64,000 nucleotides of DNA from Acridotheres tristis (lineage: Eukaryota; Chordata; Aves; Passeriformes; Sturnidae). The notes beneath the pieces are model-generated. The model saw only the letters and a list, made by a program, of their open reading frames with translations, was not told where the DNA came from and did no database searches. Where the stretch lies: the NCBI GenBank assembly GCA_037013685.1, contig CM072886.1:1860001-1924000 (forward strand), given 5' to 3'. Made by a program: the position numbers and the translations under genes. Shown piece after piece: positions 52,201-63,519 of the stretch. The stretch's first letter is position 1; each line of letters begins with the position of its first letter.

Positions 52201-55200
52201 ACACCTGGGCTGTCCTGGGCAGCTGCTCTGTGAGGTGGAGACCACCTGAAACCATAGATTAGACCTGGCCAGAACCCTGGGAAACATTCTTGGGAAGGGA
52301 GAAATAGGTAAGGAGAAAAGTTAAGCCACGTTTCTAATGGCATCTGTCCAAGGAAGGAGCCTGGAGGACTTCTGTGAGCAAGGTCCAAGATGTGCCTTTC
52401 CAGGGGATTGGGTGTTTTTTCTGTTTGAACAGGTTTTTTTATTGTCATTGTGTGTTTAACATGCTCTTATCATTTTATTGTAGGCATTTTGACAGAGGGA
52501 TTAATGACTGGCTGTGCAAGTAAGTGTCCAGTCGACCACCTCTAGTCTGGTTCAGGGTCTCCTCTTCCATCCCAGAGCAATGAAACATCACATGCTGCTC
52601 ATCCCAAAGTTGAGGTGTCCTCTCTCCTGGATTAACCCCACTATTTCCTCTGTTTAGCCCCAAACCTGTTGAATTAATTGCACGAAGAGCAACAGCCCCC
52701 TCCTCCAAAGCTGGGAATAAAAGAGTGCTGTCCCAAAGTCACTTTAATTCTGGTGGAGGAGGAAGAGCCAGCTATCTCTTTCTACAGGAGGGAAGGGGAA
52801 CTGTAGCTCCATCTTCATCTTCCTCAGCTCTTCACCTCCCTTCATCCATGAGTTCACACCAGCAAACCTCTACTGAGAGGGGGTGGTGGCTGCTTTGCAA
52901 TAAAATTCTGAGCTCCAGAAAGTCTGAGAGAGTCTCCAGCTCTAGAGACCCCAAGTTTTACCTGCCAGAGGGGGAAAAGGTAGATATTTTGTCCTTGAGT
53001 ATTTATAGGTTTGTAGAAACACAAGTCACAAGTTGTTGAGGCACAGCAAAAATCAGTTTATTGCCAGAACATCCTTCCTGTATTTACTGGGATGTTCTGG
53101 ACTGACCTGTCTGTGAGGAGAAGAAACTCCAGAGGGGTCTCCTGGACTACAGGGAGCACCAACCACCTTCCCTGGCTTTTAGGTACGTGTATGACCACCT
53201 TGGAGAGAACCACGACAACATCCTGAAGGAGCTGGTGGCCAGCATCACCACCTTTGCCATCACCACGCTGTGGCTGGGGCCCTGTGAGCTCGTTTACATC
53301 TGGTCCCTGGCCAACTGCTTCGGCCTCAACTTCGAGCTCTGGGTGCAGAAATTCTTCCAGCTGGGGCCATTTGCCAAACTGGAGGTGAGGAACACCAAAG
53401 GGGATGGGGACAGGTCAGGGGGGATGGGGACAAGCTCAGGTGCTGGAAGGTGTCTGTGGATGGAGGGAGCTCACAGTGGTTGGTAGGAGTCAAAGTTTTG
53501 GAGAGCAGAATCCGTGAGGATGCTGTGAGGCTCCATGCTCTCCTGTGTGAGGATCTGAGGCTCTTTCCTGTGGCCTTTAAAATCTTGAAATCACTAAGGC
53601 TGGGAAAGAACATCAAGTCCAGCTGTCTGCTCAGCACCACCACCATGCCCACCACTAAACCATATCCTTAAGTGCCATATCCACACGGCTTTTTTGAACA
53701 TTTCCAGGGATGGTGACATCCCTGGACAATCCTTGGGATCAGCTACTGAGCTGTACAAGGGAGGCACGGTTCTGGTGCTCTGTGTCCCTTCATTTTCTGC
53801 ACTTTGTCACCCATCCAAAGCAAATAAACCCCTGCCCCTGTGATGCTTCACAGGAAATTTATTGGGGTGGGAATTCCAGAGGTCCAAGAGAAGCAGGAAT
53901 GCATGCCCAATGAGGCATCAAAGTGCCACAGATGGACACAAAACATGAGGTCTTTTCTTAGGAATATGTTTATGCATATGGGGAATATTCTATGGGGAAT
54001 ATCCAGATTCTATGATCCTATGGGGAAATGTTTATATATTTCCTTATGGGAATAATTTTTTCTTCTTGTTTTACAAAGCATCTTGGCATTCTCAGTGGGT
54101 TTGATCTGATTTCTTTTAAAAACAAGTGTTTGGATGCTAGAACAAATTCTTTAAAAAACACTTCAAAGCTTAGTGCCCTGTCTCTATTTGGGACCAAAGT
54201 GTCTCAGGGACATACTGGGAAAAAAAAATATTTAAAACTTCTACCCTGGAAACAATTTTGTTCCTTATTTCTTTTTCTCAGTTTAAAGTCTGGTGGTCCT
54301 AAATTAGTTAACTAAAGATCTATTTTGAATAAAAACCGTGGAGAGCAATCTTCCCGTTCTGCTCCCCTTGTTGAACTCCTAATCAGATTAAGGCTCTCAC
54401 AGGCAGTGAAATCTCCTTCCCTGAGGCACCACAATTCCCAGCACTAAATGGCCTGGGGATTCACCGTGCTCTTTGAAGGCTGCTATAAACTCCTTCCCTG
54501 CTCCTCTCACAGCAGCTGATCCTGGAGATTATGTGCCAGTGACAATTCCACTCTGCTGCTGTCATTAGTTTTGAGCTGGTTTTTTCTTTTTTAATTCCTG
54601 AGAAACTATTTTTACCAGGACCCAGGAGTGATTTGCATGTAGGGCTATTAATAATCCTGGGATACAACAGATTCTTCTGCCTTGGGGAGTGGCTTACCCA
54701 AGGTAAGAGGTGGAGAAAGCAGAACTCAACCATTTCATTTTAAAGAGGCTCTGAGAGAGCTGGAGAAGGGCTTGTGACAAGGATGTGGAGGGACAGGACA
54801 AGGAGTAATAGATTTAAACTGACGGAGGGCAGGGTCAGATGGGATCCTGGGAAGGAATTCTTCCCTGTGAGGGTGCTGGGACCCTGGCACAGGGTGCCCA
54901 GAGAAGCTGTGGCTGCCCTTGCATCCCTGGAAGTGTCCAAGGCCAGGCTGGACAGGGCTTGGAGCAGCCTGGGACAGTGGAAGGTGTCCCTGCCCATGGC
55001 AGGGAGTGGAATGGATGATCCTTAAGATCCCTTCCAACCCAAACCCTTCCATGTGTCTGTGATTCTACAATTATCATGGCACTGTGTCTAATATCTTTCC
55101 CCTACCCACGGGACCCAGAGTCCTTAAAGCAGCAGAGCAGTTTTGCCTTGTCCTTTTATTTCTTCATTCCAGACACACTAAAAGCTGCTCTGCTTTTTGA

Positions 55201-57235
55201 CTCCTCTCTGGGATCCCAGCTGGAGTTTGCTGGAGTTGCACCAGTCCCTCCTTTTTCCTTTGCTCTCTCTCCTCCCAGGCCAAGCTGTCAGGGGCCATGT
55301 CTCGGAGGATCAGGGCAGCTTTTGGGGCAGTGAATTTCTGGGCCATCGTCCTCTACAACATCCTGGCCCTCAACAGCCTGGAGTTTGCACTGCTGGTGAC
55401 CAAGAGACTCCTTGTGATGGGTAAGGTGCTGCCTGCCAGCCTTCCCCATAGAGAGACCCCTGTCTTCATGGGGGCACATTGGTATGGGACCTGAGGACTG
55501 GGATTTTGAATCCTTTTGGGTCCAAACTGCCCTGGCCACTGGCTTGGGATGTGGCTGCTCCAAATGTCCTTAAATCTTGTGCAAAAAGTGCAGGCAGTGG
55601 TTTCTTAGCCCTGCCAGCTCCTCAGTGAGTGTTCTGGGTACCAGCTGCCTGCCAGGTGTGCTGGTACTGATGCCTGGAGAGGCTCACCTGGAACAGAGGC
55701 TGGACAGTATTAAAGAATAAAGTAAGGATTTATTAAAAGGCCTTCAAAGGATTCACCTTGGGCAGTACAAGAGCCTGGCCATGGCTACGCCCAAGATGGA
55801 CCCTGAGTCATGAATTTTTACTTTTTTATAAGTTTTGGTCCATTTCTATATTGGGGTTCATTGTCCAATTCCAGCTCCAGGTTCTGCAGTCCCATCCTCC
55901 CAGATTCTCTTCTCAATTCGCTGCTGTTTGCACTTTTTGGGGCTGGAGCTGCAGCGGTGTCCTTGGTTGTGGGACTGGAAAAGGATTGTTTGGTGTGCCT
56001 GAGCTGGGAGGATGACTTGTAACACTTGATATGAAGTTCAGAGTTATACACTAAGGCAGTGCAGAATCTGAAAAATATGAAAGCTAAAACTTAAGGCATC
56101 AGTACAGCTCCTGGCACAGCCTGACACTGGTTTAGTCTCCCTGGAGCCCTGCAAGGGTCACATGAACCTTACCAAGCAGGGCTGAGCCCCTGCCTGTGAA
56201 ATGCTCCCCTTGCTGAAGAAAGGGGTTGGCTCATCCTGCTCCAGCAGACATTCCTGCATCATCCCGAAGGTGACAGGTACAAATCCTCATCCTGAAGTCT
56301 GTACATTTCTAATCAGTGGACTGTGGCACTGTTTTGAAGCCTTCTTGAGCTGCCCAGGGTATAAATAGCCATCAGGAGTCGGCATCCTGCAGCCTCTCTG
56401 GGATGGGGCTGGCGTAGGGGATGGATAATGTCACACTTGGTGTGCCAGGAGTGCCTGCGTGCTGAGCTCGCTGGCTTTTGCTGGTTCCATTATTCATTGC
56501 AGAGCTCCTGTTTTAGCAGGAACAAACCCTGGATCCACCCCTCTGCTGTGGATACCAGATTTGTGTTTGCAAACACCGTCAGACCCTTCCGAAGAGGAGG
56601 GAGAGCTCCAGGCTCTGCCACTGACGTAGGTGACAAAAATATGTATTTTCCTGGGTGGACACTGTGTCCTCACTAAGAACAGGACAAGGCTGGGGTTGAT
56701 CCTCAGCATCAGTGGGGGCCAAACCTTCCAGAAGGTCACAGTGTTGAGCAATGATGGACATGGGCAGAAATTTCTGTTCAATGGGCAGAAAGTCACCCAC
56801 AATTTCTGAATTTGGGGAGCAGAAGGATTTTTGGGGGTAAGAGGGGCCCAAAGCCCCTCCAGCATGTCCCCACATTAGCTGCAGTCCATGGTGCCTTGGT
56901 GGGCTCAGGCACAGCTTCATCTAATCTGAGGGTTTCCCTCTTCTCCCGGTGAAGCTGCAGGGCTGGATCTACGACACAAAAATATCATTGGCCACCATGA
57001 GCTTGTGGGACCCCCCCAAACCCACCTGAGGGGCAGCTGTGCTGGTGAAAGATTGTCCTTGTTAGGCAAGCAGCCACATCTGGATGACCATGTGTCCCTC
57101 CCTGCTCTAGGTTTCCCCGTGAGCACCTTGTCCATCTGGTTCATCACCTACTGCGGCGTGCAGCTGATCAAGGAGCGCGAGCGCATCCTGGCCATCGAGG
57201 AGGAGCAGAAGGGTGACAAGGCAAAGGTGGAGTAG
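43284..57235 (+). CDS. HHATL: Hedgehog acyltransferase-like protein (inactive MBOAT)
   Basis: Multi-pass ER membrane protein of the MBOAT family, related to hedgehog palmitoyltransferase HHAT. In mammals it is mainly in heart and skeletal muscle and is reported to oppose palmitoylation of Sonic hedgehog. Eleven exons join in phase: 43284-43389, 43944-44011, 44326-44439, 45155-45349, 46414-46623, 49777-49948, 52002-52146, 52484-52519, 53183-53384, 55279-55420, 57111-57235. The product is 504 aa, the human length. Landmarks are [16 protein letters not shown] (59-74), '[17 protein letters not shown]' at the end of exon 5, '[11 protein letters not shown]' in exon 7 and the MBOAT motif [15 protein letters not shown] (from about 338). 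The catalytic His of HHAT is Leu380 here (TTLWLGPC), as expected for HHATL. The start has a good context (CACCATGG). A non-coding exon may precede it: an acceptor at 43238 and a candidate donor at 42828/42829. Introns hold LTRs and CR1. Confidence 0.95.
43650..43692. repeat. TTTG/TTG-rich simple repeat in HHATL intron 1
   Basis: A run of TTTG units followed by T- and TTG-rich sequence. It has no other content. Confidence 0.8.
44507..45030 (-). mobile_element. Solo endogenous-retrovirus LTR in HHATL intron 3
   Basis: Read on the minus strand it has a promoter-like 'agtataaataatata', an ATTTAATAAAC poly(A) region near the 3' end, and the AT-rich blocks seen in passerine LTRs ('agtaataggtatgggacaag'). 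A (GAA)n run at about 44788-44803 lies inside it. There are no open reading frames. It is antisense to HHATL. Ends are approximate. Confidence 0.65.
46095..46325 (+). mobile_element. CR1 LINE 3' fragment in HHATL intron 4
   Basis: Shows 'ggcacagggtgcccagagaa', 'ggatccctggaagtgtccaa' and 'ggtgtccctgcccatggca'. It ends at the degraded 3' end 'aaggtccccccaaaccct', under 100 bases before the next exon's acceptor. Confidence 0.92.
48423..48699 (+). mobile_element. CR1 LINE 3' fragment in HHATL intron 5
   Basis: Shows 'aataatttcttcaaggaaat', 'gatgtggcacttggggacag', 'actcaatgatcttaatggct' and the 3' end 'attctgtgattccatgaaa'. A well-kept CR1 tail. Confidence 0.93.
50477..51212 (-). mobile_element. 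Endogenous-retrovirus solo LTR in HHATL intron 6
   Basis: About 735 bases beginning TGTCTTGATTTG and ending near GCAACCTAAGAC. This matches, from memory, a widespread passerine LTR type. No internal retroviral coding region is attached. A unit of about 85 bases is duplicated in tandem inside it (about 50994-51078 and 51079-51165, each starting 'cattaacagga' and ending 'ttttaacagctg'). The orientation is tentative. No clean target-site duplication is visible. Confidence 0.65.
53582..53735 (-). mobile_element. CR1 LINE fragment in HHATL intron 9
   Basis: Minus-strand CR1: 'aatcactaaggctgggaaag', then 'aagtgccatatccacacggc', then 'catttccagggatggtgac'. Confidence 0.85.
54745..55068 (+). mobile_element. 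CR1 LINE 3' fragment in HHATL intron 9
   Basis: Shows 'agatttaaactgacggaggg', 'ggaattcttccctgtgaggg', 'ggcttggagcagcctgggac' and 'cccttccaacccaaaccctt'. Ends around 'gtctgtgattctac'. Confidence 0.93.
55700..56106 (-). mobile_element. Endogenous-retrovirus LTR in HHATL intron 10
   Basis: Read on the minus strand it starts TGTACTGATGCCTTAAG and ends with an AATAAATCC poly(A) region (+ strand 'ggatttattaaaaggcctt' at 55727). Both are typical of avian LTRs. There are no retroviral genes. The end at 56106 is clearer than the one near 55700. Confidence 0.6.
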
Positions 57236-58285
57236 AGGAGGAGCTCGGGACAGGCTTGTCCCAAAGCCTTGTCTCCCTTCCAGCCACTGCTGCCAGGCCA
57301 GCCACTGGCCAGGGCTCTCCAAGCCCTCCTGACAATCGGACTGCTGTAGCTCATCCTCATAGAAGTCACCTGGAAGGCACAAGTTATCCCCTTGCTGCAG
57401 GAAAGATTTTCCATCAGGCACAGTGGGCGTTTCACAGTCTCCCCAGGATGCTGAGGCAGCTCCCAGGACATTTCTTTCATGCCAGAGCCATGTCCATGTT
57501 TTTTTTTCTGACCTTCTGGCATTGTGCAGGCCCAGAGATTTCACCCCCTGCTTCCCACAGCACTTGGTCCTCCAGCACTGGGTTTCCCCACAGCCCCTGT
57601 CTCCCATAGGACACTCTCCAGGTCCCATGGCTGGAGGTTTTAGGGCCCTGCATTGCTGGATCCAAGACTGATGTGGCCACCAAGACCACCCCACTGGGAC
57701 TCAAGCCAAAGCCCACCTCAGTTTTTTTTTATATGCCATGGACAAAGGTTTAAGCTCACATTCCTGCCCATGGCTGAGGGACAGAATGTGCTGTAGCCAA
57801 CCCTTGCTCATCTCCAGCCACCCATCCCTTTCCTCAGCTGCCTTTGGTGTGCACAGCCCACAGCTGTAGGGCTGAGTGAGCACACAGGTGAATGGGATCA
57901 AAGGAGAAAAACCCCAGATGAAGGGCAGGGACTCGGGGCTGGGTGGTGGAGGGAAAGCCCATGGGAGTCTCCTTGGAGAATTAGACTTTGGGAGTGTGTG
58001 AAACACAGTGCCTTGTGGGAAAGGTGGGTTTGTAATGGAAAAATAGCTCTGGCTCTCTTGCACTTTAGAGTAACTCTCAGTGGCCTTATGTCTGAGTCAT
58101 GTCATTGTTTGGTGAGGGCAGGATCCACTCCCCTCTGCAGCAGGGGTTGAGACACCTGGTGCATCCCTGTGGATGAAGCAGGATGGGTTCCTAGCCAGCT
58201 TTCAGCTCTGCCAAAGTAATTTGTGAAGTTCCTGGTAAATGTCACGTATTTATGTAGCCAATAAATGTTGGATAACTCTGGTACC
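57236..58285 (+). other. HHATL: HHATL 3' UTR (putative)
   Basis: Non-coding sequence from the HHATL stop to shortly after the first canonical AATAAA (58260-58265). The length of about 1.05 kb is plausible. The cleavage site is inferred. Confidence 0.5.
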
Positions 58286-59489
58286 TGCTGCTCATCCCTC
58301 TTGTGCTGCTGGGCTGCAGGTGACACCCCCGGAGCTGAGAGGACAAGGATCTGCTTGCAGGTCCTCACCTGCCCCCCAAAAGAGTGACACAAGACATTTT
58401 TGACTTCAGCAGGAGCCCACTTTGGTGTCATCACCAGACTGAAGGCTGGGCTGCAGATGGATTCGTTTCACCTTTATTTTGACTCTGCTTCCGTATGTAT
58501 CTTGAGCCTGTGGCCATCAGACTGTCACCCCTGTGGGTTTTGGGTTAGAAGCCAGGTTGGTTTTCCTTTTGGGAGCCTGACCAACAATTCTGGGAATAAG
58601 GGCAGGTGTTGTGCCTTGGTGGCATTTCACCACATCCCTTTTTGACACATCTGCCACTGCTGGACATTTCATAGGTGTTTCTTGGCTTCTCCATTATTTC
58701 AGATTTACTTTTTCCATCAAACCAGCTCTGCCACCATGTGCTTCCTGCAGGGTTAAATTCGTCTCCTCCCCTCCACAGGGCTGTCCTCTCACAGGTGGCA
58801 CCACCCTGGGGTGCTGACACCAGGGGCTCAGGTCTGTGGCTGCCTGGCAGGACAGTGTCACCTCCCAGTGTCCAAGTGGGTGACTCACATGGCAAAGCCC
58901 AGTGACTCTGCACTGCCCTCCTGACTTGGATACTCCAGGAGAGAAAATAGCCCATTCACTAAGGGTCTATATTTACCCAGCAGCTGCAGCTGAAGCTGCC
59001 AGAAGGAGCTAATCTTAGACACAAACCCAGTGAGTGATGTGTTAGAGACAGTGCATGGGAGAATTTGGGCTTTGCCCTCCTTTTCCAGGAGTTATCCCTC
59101 CAGATTTTGCTGCTCTGACAATCCCAGGAGGCCTGGTGGGCCAGGAGCATCCTGGTGCTGTCTCAACCAGCTCAGCCTTGCACAGGACACCCTCAGCCTC
59201 ACTGAATGCCTCTGTAGGATGAGATTTATCCACTTCTCATCTCCCTGGAGAAGAGCATCTCATATGCTCTGGTTATTGCCTGCCTCTTCATAAAACTCTA
59301 CCAAGAAGCCAAAAAAGGCAATTTTTTATTGTAATTACAAATCCCAGTTAACAGCCCTACATTGGACATTTTCTTGTTCAGCCCGACATGGCTAGAATTC
59401 CTTCATCCATCCTTGTTCTAACATTTTTTTATAAATGGGAGTGATACTGCAACACTGCATCCCTTTAGGATGTATCTGTGTATCCTCAG
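58286..59489. other. Intergenic, nothing recognised
   Basis: Unique-looking sequence between HHATL and the downstream LTR. Only short open frames without family features. No RNA gene or repeat family is recognised. Confidence 0.5.
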
Positions 59490-59995
59490 TGTTGTGGTTT
59501 AATCCCACACAGTTTCTCCCTCCCCCCACTCACCCCATAAGGAGGAGAATCAGAAAGAAAAGGTAAACAGGTAACTGTTGAGATAAGAACAGTTTAACAT
59601 TTGAAACAAAACATAATGATGATAAAAACAATGGCAAGGAGAGGAGAAAAGACTGAGGCACAACACAATTGCTCATCACCCACTGACTGATGCCCAGCCT
59701 GTCCTCAGGCAGTAAATTAGCTCCCTTCTGGGTAATTTCCACATATCCCGGAAATTATGTTCTGTGGTATGGAATATCCCTCTGGCCAGTTTGGGTCAGC
59801 TCTCCTGGCCATGCTGTTTCCCAGCTTTTGGTGCTGCTCCTCTCTGGCAGAGTGTGAGACATGAAAATCCTTGACTCAAGGTAAGAGCGACCCAGGAAGA
59901 GCCAAAACATTGGTGAGTTATCAACATTCTCCTAAATCAGGAGAAGCACAGCACTGTGGGAGGAAAATTAACTCTCAGAGATAAAACCAAAAACA
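59490..59995 (-). mobile_element. ERVL-type solo LTR with target-site duplication
   Basis: About 506 bases from TGTTGTGGTTTAATCCC to 'ataaaaccaaaaaca'. Inside are 'gttgagataagaacagttta', 'ggccagtttgggtcagctct' and 'aaatccttgactcaag', all matching a very common avian ERVL LTR type. In sense orientation (minus strand) the poly(A) region lies near 59600. Flanks CTCAG and TTCAG agree at 4 of 5 bases, fitting a 5-bp target-site duplication. It is a solo LTR with no coding region. Confidence 0.8.
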
Positions 59996-61420
59996 TTCAG
60001 GCACTCCCATGTCCTGGGGGACTATTCCCCCCTTGGGGACACACTAATGACTGTGGGAATCCAATGGTCATTGGAAATCCCTGGCTGTGGCCCTGTCAGA
60101 TCTGGGGGACAGTGCACCGGGGCTCTTGGAAAACCAGAGCTGCTTCCCCAAGGCTTGGAGCTGCTCCAGCTGCTGGGCAAAGCCACTGGAGCCCATGGAG
60201 TCCCCAGGGCAGGTTTGGGACCGGCTCAGTGCCCTTTCCCTGAGTGAGCCACCAAGCTGGGAGATGCCAGAGACCCACCAGGTGCCAGAGCTCCTCTCAC
60301 GGGTGGGCTGTAGCTGCATTTTGGCAGTGGCACCTCGTGGGCTGGGGGATAAGGGAGCAAAACTCAGACGGCAGCACAGCGAAGATGAAAACAACACAGG
60401 GCTCAAGGGAGATTAAAGGCAGAGGGAGGGGGGGAAATCCCAGCTGGTGGCACCACGACAACACAGGATTAAATTTGGTGTGGCACAGAGCTAATGCAGA
60501 GGGAGCAGAGAGGAGAGGCTGGGGGTGTCCAGCCCCAGGTGTCAGGGAGAAAAGATTCCTGAAGTTCGACCCAGTTCAAAGATCAGCACTCAGAGCCTGA
60601 TCCCATCACGGATGAGCAGCACAGAAGAGCTTATGATGTGAGCTCTGAAAACAGCCTGTGATGATTTCCCTGCTATATTGGTACTTCCCAGATGCTGCTG
60701 GAACCACACCAGTACAGAAGGGCTTCGTACTGGTATGGCTCCCTCCCTCTCCCCACTTCCAGAGATAACCATAATGGCAATCTTTAGAAATACATCCCTG
60801 CCAGGGTAAGGGGTTATGTGGCTTTAAATACACCAAGAATAATGGCTAATATTTTTTCATGGACTTAATTAAATCGTTAATTAAATCTCTGCCATCACTG
60901 AGTGTCAGACAGCCCAGAGGGTCCACAGTAAGAGATAAAACAGTTTCATGCACAAGTTTTACTATGGGTATAAATAATTATAGTTACTCTGCTCGCCCAT
61001 GTCTGTCAAAACTAATTTGCTTCTTTGTGAGCTCTGTGGGAATAACTAGAACTGGACTGGCCATTTGAGGGCCCAGGGGATTTCCTAATCATCCATGGGT
61101 AGGCAAGCAGGACACAAGACCTGCTGGAGAGCTCATCCACTCTGGGGCATCAGCTCCAGGCCAGGCAGGTTGTCCTGCTGTGGCTCTAGACTTTGTCATG
61201 GGGGTGATGAACCAGAAGGACTGAGCAGGAGACCCTCAATTTACTAGAAGATATTTGTGTTTAGATGTCTTAATCTGTGAGTTGAAGGCCAGCGTTGCAT
61301 TTCCTTTACTTCTATTTTGCCTCAGACGCTCTTTCTGTCACTAGGAACTGGAAAGGATGGATTTATTGGGGCCAAGGTGCCCAGAGACTGTGCCACTGGG
61401 GCCCATTCTCATGTAAGGCA
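59996..61420. other. Intergenic, no gene seen
   Basis: Between the ERVL LTR and a CR1 piece, upstream of KLHL40. AT-rich around 60840-61000. No conserved coding or RNA feature is recognised. Muscle enhancers for KLHL40 could lie here, but nothing specific supports that. Confidence 0.45.
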
Positions 61421-61424
61421 GAGT

Positions 61425-61560
61425 CACAGAATCAGAGAGGCTGGAAAAGAGCTCTGGGATTGATCCAACCTATGACTGAACCAGACCATGGCCCTGAGTG
61501 CCATGTCCAGTCTTTCCTTAACACCTCCAGGGGTGTGATTCCACCACCTCCTGCAGGGAA
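61425..61560 (-). mobile_element. CR1 LINE fragment
   Basis: Minus-strand CR1: 'agtcacagaatcagagaggc', then 'tggaaaagagctctggga', then a degraded interior with 'ccatgtccagtctttcctta'. It lies about 600 bases upstream of the KLHL40 promoter. Confidence 0.75.
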
Positions 61561-62099
61561 AAAGAGCCACCCCTCTCCCACAGTCCTCAAATCTCCTGCT
61601 TTAGTGAGAATTTTAAAGGAACTTCCAGCACAGATCTTGTATCCCATGCAGGGATACAGGGTAAATAAACAGCTCTATCTCTATTTCCCACCCACTTCCA
61701 GACCCCTGAAAAGTGACTCCAGAGGAGAATAGAGGACAAACCTGTGCAGCAAAGGGAGCTGGCTGGAGCTGGGGATGCTACAAAGCCCACACAAGACCCT
61801 CCCTTTAGTGCATCTTTCCAGCTTTGACTTCATGGTCTATTTTTAACACAGCTAAAGGTCCAGCACTTTCAGAGCAGCCCATTTAGCATCACCAGGAGGA
61901 AACCCCAGCCTTGCCACCCATGACCCAAGAGGCAGATTGGGCTGTTAGATTCACCCAAGCCCACGGGTGGCACGTGTCCCCTGTGGTGTCACAGCAGAGA
62001 AACCTCCTGCTCCCTCTGCGGTGACTCATGAGCTGACAGACCCTTCCTGAATTACTGAGGCTGGAATTACAGCTGTTCCCCCGGCCCCCTCCCTTCCTC

Positions 62100-62373
62100 C
62101 TTGTCCAATGTGTCATATTAAAGGGTGATCGGCTTACACATGCTGCACTATGGATTCCTTAAGCTCTGCAGTGCTGTGTCTATATATAAAGCCCCGAGCT
62201 GGAAGCTGAAGTGCACAGACAGCTGGGAGCGTTTCACATTCCCGCTGTGCTGGAGGTCTGGAAGCCTGCGAGCTCTGCTTTCAGCAAGTTTCTTTATTCA
62301 GGTGTAGGTACGGCCACCAATATTTATCCATAAGGGAAGGATCGGGGCAAAGAACGAGCGGTTACTCCTCACC
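62100..62373 (+). promoter_or_regulatory. KLHL40: KLHL40 promoter and 5' leader, muscle-type motifs
   Basis: A CCAAT box (62105-62109) is followed by TATATATAAA (62181-62190). The first part of this, with the preceding C, is also a perfect MEF2 site (YTAWWWWTAR, 62180-62189). Downstream are a CAGCTG E-box (62220-62225) and a CATTCC M-CAT/TEAD core (62237-62242). If the TATA box is used, transcription should start near 62213, leaving a leader of about 160 bases before the ATG. The motif set fits the muscle-restricted expression known for KLHL40. Confidence 0.6.
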
Positions 62374-63519
62374 ATGGGTTTGCCTCTTGATCAAGTGGAA
62401 GAATTGCGTCTCTACCAGCAAACTCTTCTCCAGGACGGACTCAAAGACATGTTGGACCACAATAAGTTCCTGGACTGTGTCTTAAAAGTGAAAGGGAAGG
62501 AGTTTCCCTGCCATCGGCTGGTGCTGGCAGCCTGCAGCCCCTATTTCCGGGCCATGTTCCTGTCAGACATGGAGGAGAGCAAGAAGAGGGAGATCAGCTT
62601 GGAAGACGTTGATCCAGATGTCATGGGCAAGATCCTCCACTACATCTACACCTCCGAGCTGGAGATCACGGAGCAGAACGTGCAGGACATCTTCTCCGTG
62701 GCCAACATGTTCCAGATCCCCTCCATCTTCACCGTGTGCGTGTCCTTCCTGCAGAAGCGGCTCTGCCTCAGCAACTGCCTGGCCATCTTCCGCCTGGGAT
62801 TGATGCTGGATTGCGCCCGGCTGGCCGTGGCTGCCCGGGATTTCATCTGTGACCGCTTCTCCCTGGTCTCCAGGGACGAGGAGTTCTACCAGCTCTCCCC
62901 CGACGAGCTGATTGCCATCATCTCCAGCGACTCCCTCAACGTGGAGAAGGAGGAGAGCGTCTTCGAGGTGGTGATGAAGTGGGTGGGCACCAAGGACCGC
63001 GAGAGCCGGCAGAAAGCCTTGCCTGTCGTCTTCGAGAGCGTCCGCTTCCGCCTCATGCCCAACGACTACATCAAGGACCACGTGGAGAAGCACGCCATGG
63101 TCAAGTCCAGCCCCGAGCTGCTCAAGAAGCTGCAGATGGTGAAGGATGCTCAGAAAGGCAAATTCACTGTGGTGAAGAAGAAGAAAGTGAAGAAGAACAG
63201 CGAGAATCAAGAAAAGGAGAATGTTGTCAATGGAGCGGTAGATGAAGGGGAAGACACAGAGGAGGACGCTCTCCCTGGGATCCTGAACGACACGATGCGC
63301 TTTGGGATGTTCCTCCAGGACCTTATTTTCATGGTGAGTGACAGTGGAGCGGTGGCCTACGACCCCAATGCCAACGAGTGCTATTTTGCCTCCCTGTCTA
63401 CTCAAATCCCAAAGAACCACATCAGTCTGGTGACCAAAGAGAATCAGATCTTCATTGTTGGAGGACTGTACTACAACGAGGACAGCAAAGAGGAACCCAT
63501 GAGCTCCTACTTCCTACAG
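62374..63519 (+). CDS. KLHL40: Kelch-like protein 40, first coding exon (partial gene)
   Basis: KLHL40 is a striated-muscle BTB-Kelch protein that stabilises nebulin and leiomodin-3 at thin filaments. Loss in human causes nemaline myopathy. This exon encodes residues 1-382. The BTB domain covers about 33-130 ([10 protein letters not shown] to [17 protein letters not shown]), and the BACK domain about 131-235 ([40 protein letters not shown]). A Lys/Glu-rich linker spans about 262-300. The first Kelch blade starts at about 303 ([15 protein letters not shown]), with [10 protein letters not shown] and the [10 protein letters not shown] strand. The exon ends YFLQ/GTACTA in phase 0. The ORF runs on 31 codons past this donor, but that stretch has no Kelch similarity and is intron. 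Start chosen for Kozak context and family length. The paralogue KLHL41 is less likely given the [13 protein letters not shown] segment and the HHATL neighbour. The remaining exons lie beyond the window. Confidence 0.95.

Noticed and set aside
62563..63420. 285-codon open frame on the minus strand
   Set aside because: It is the antisense shadow of the KLHL40 exon. The + strand reading has clear BTB, BACK and Kelch features, while the minus reading is His/Leu-rich with none.
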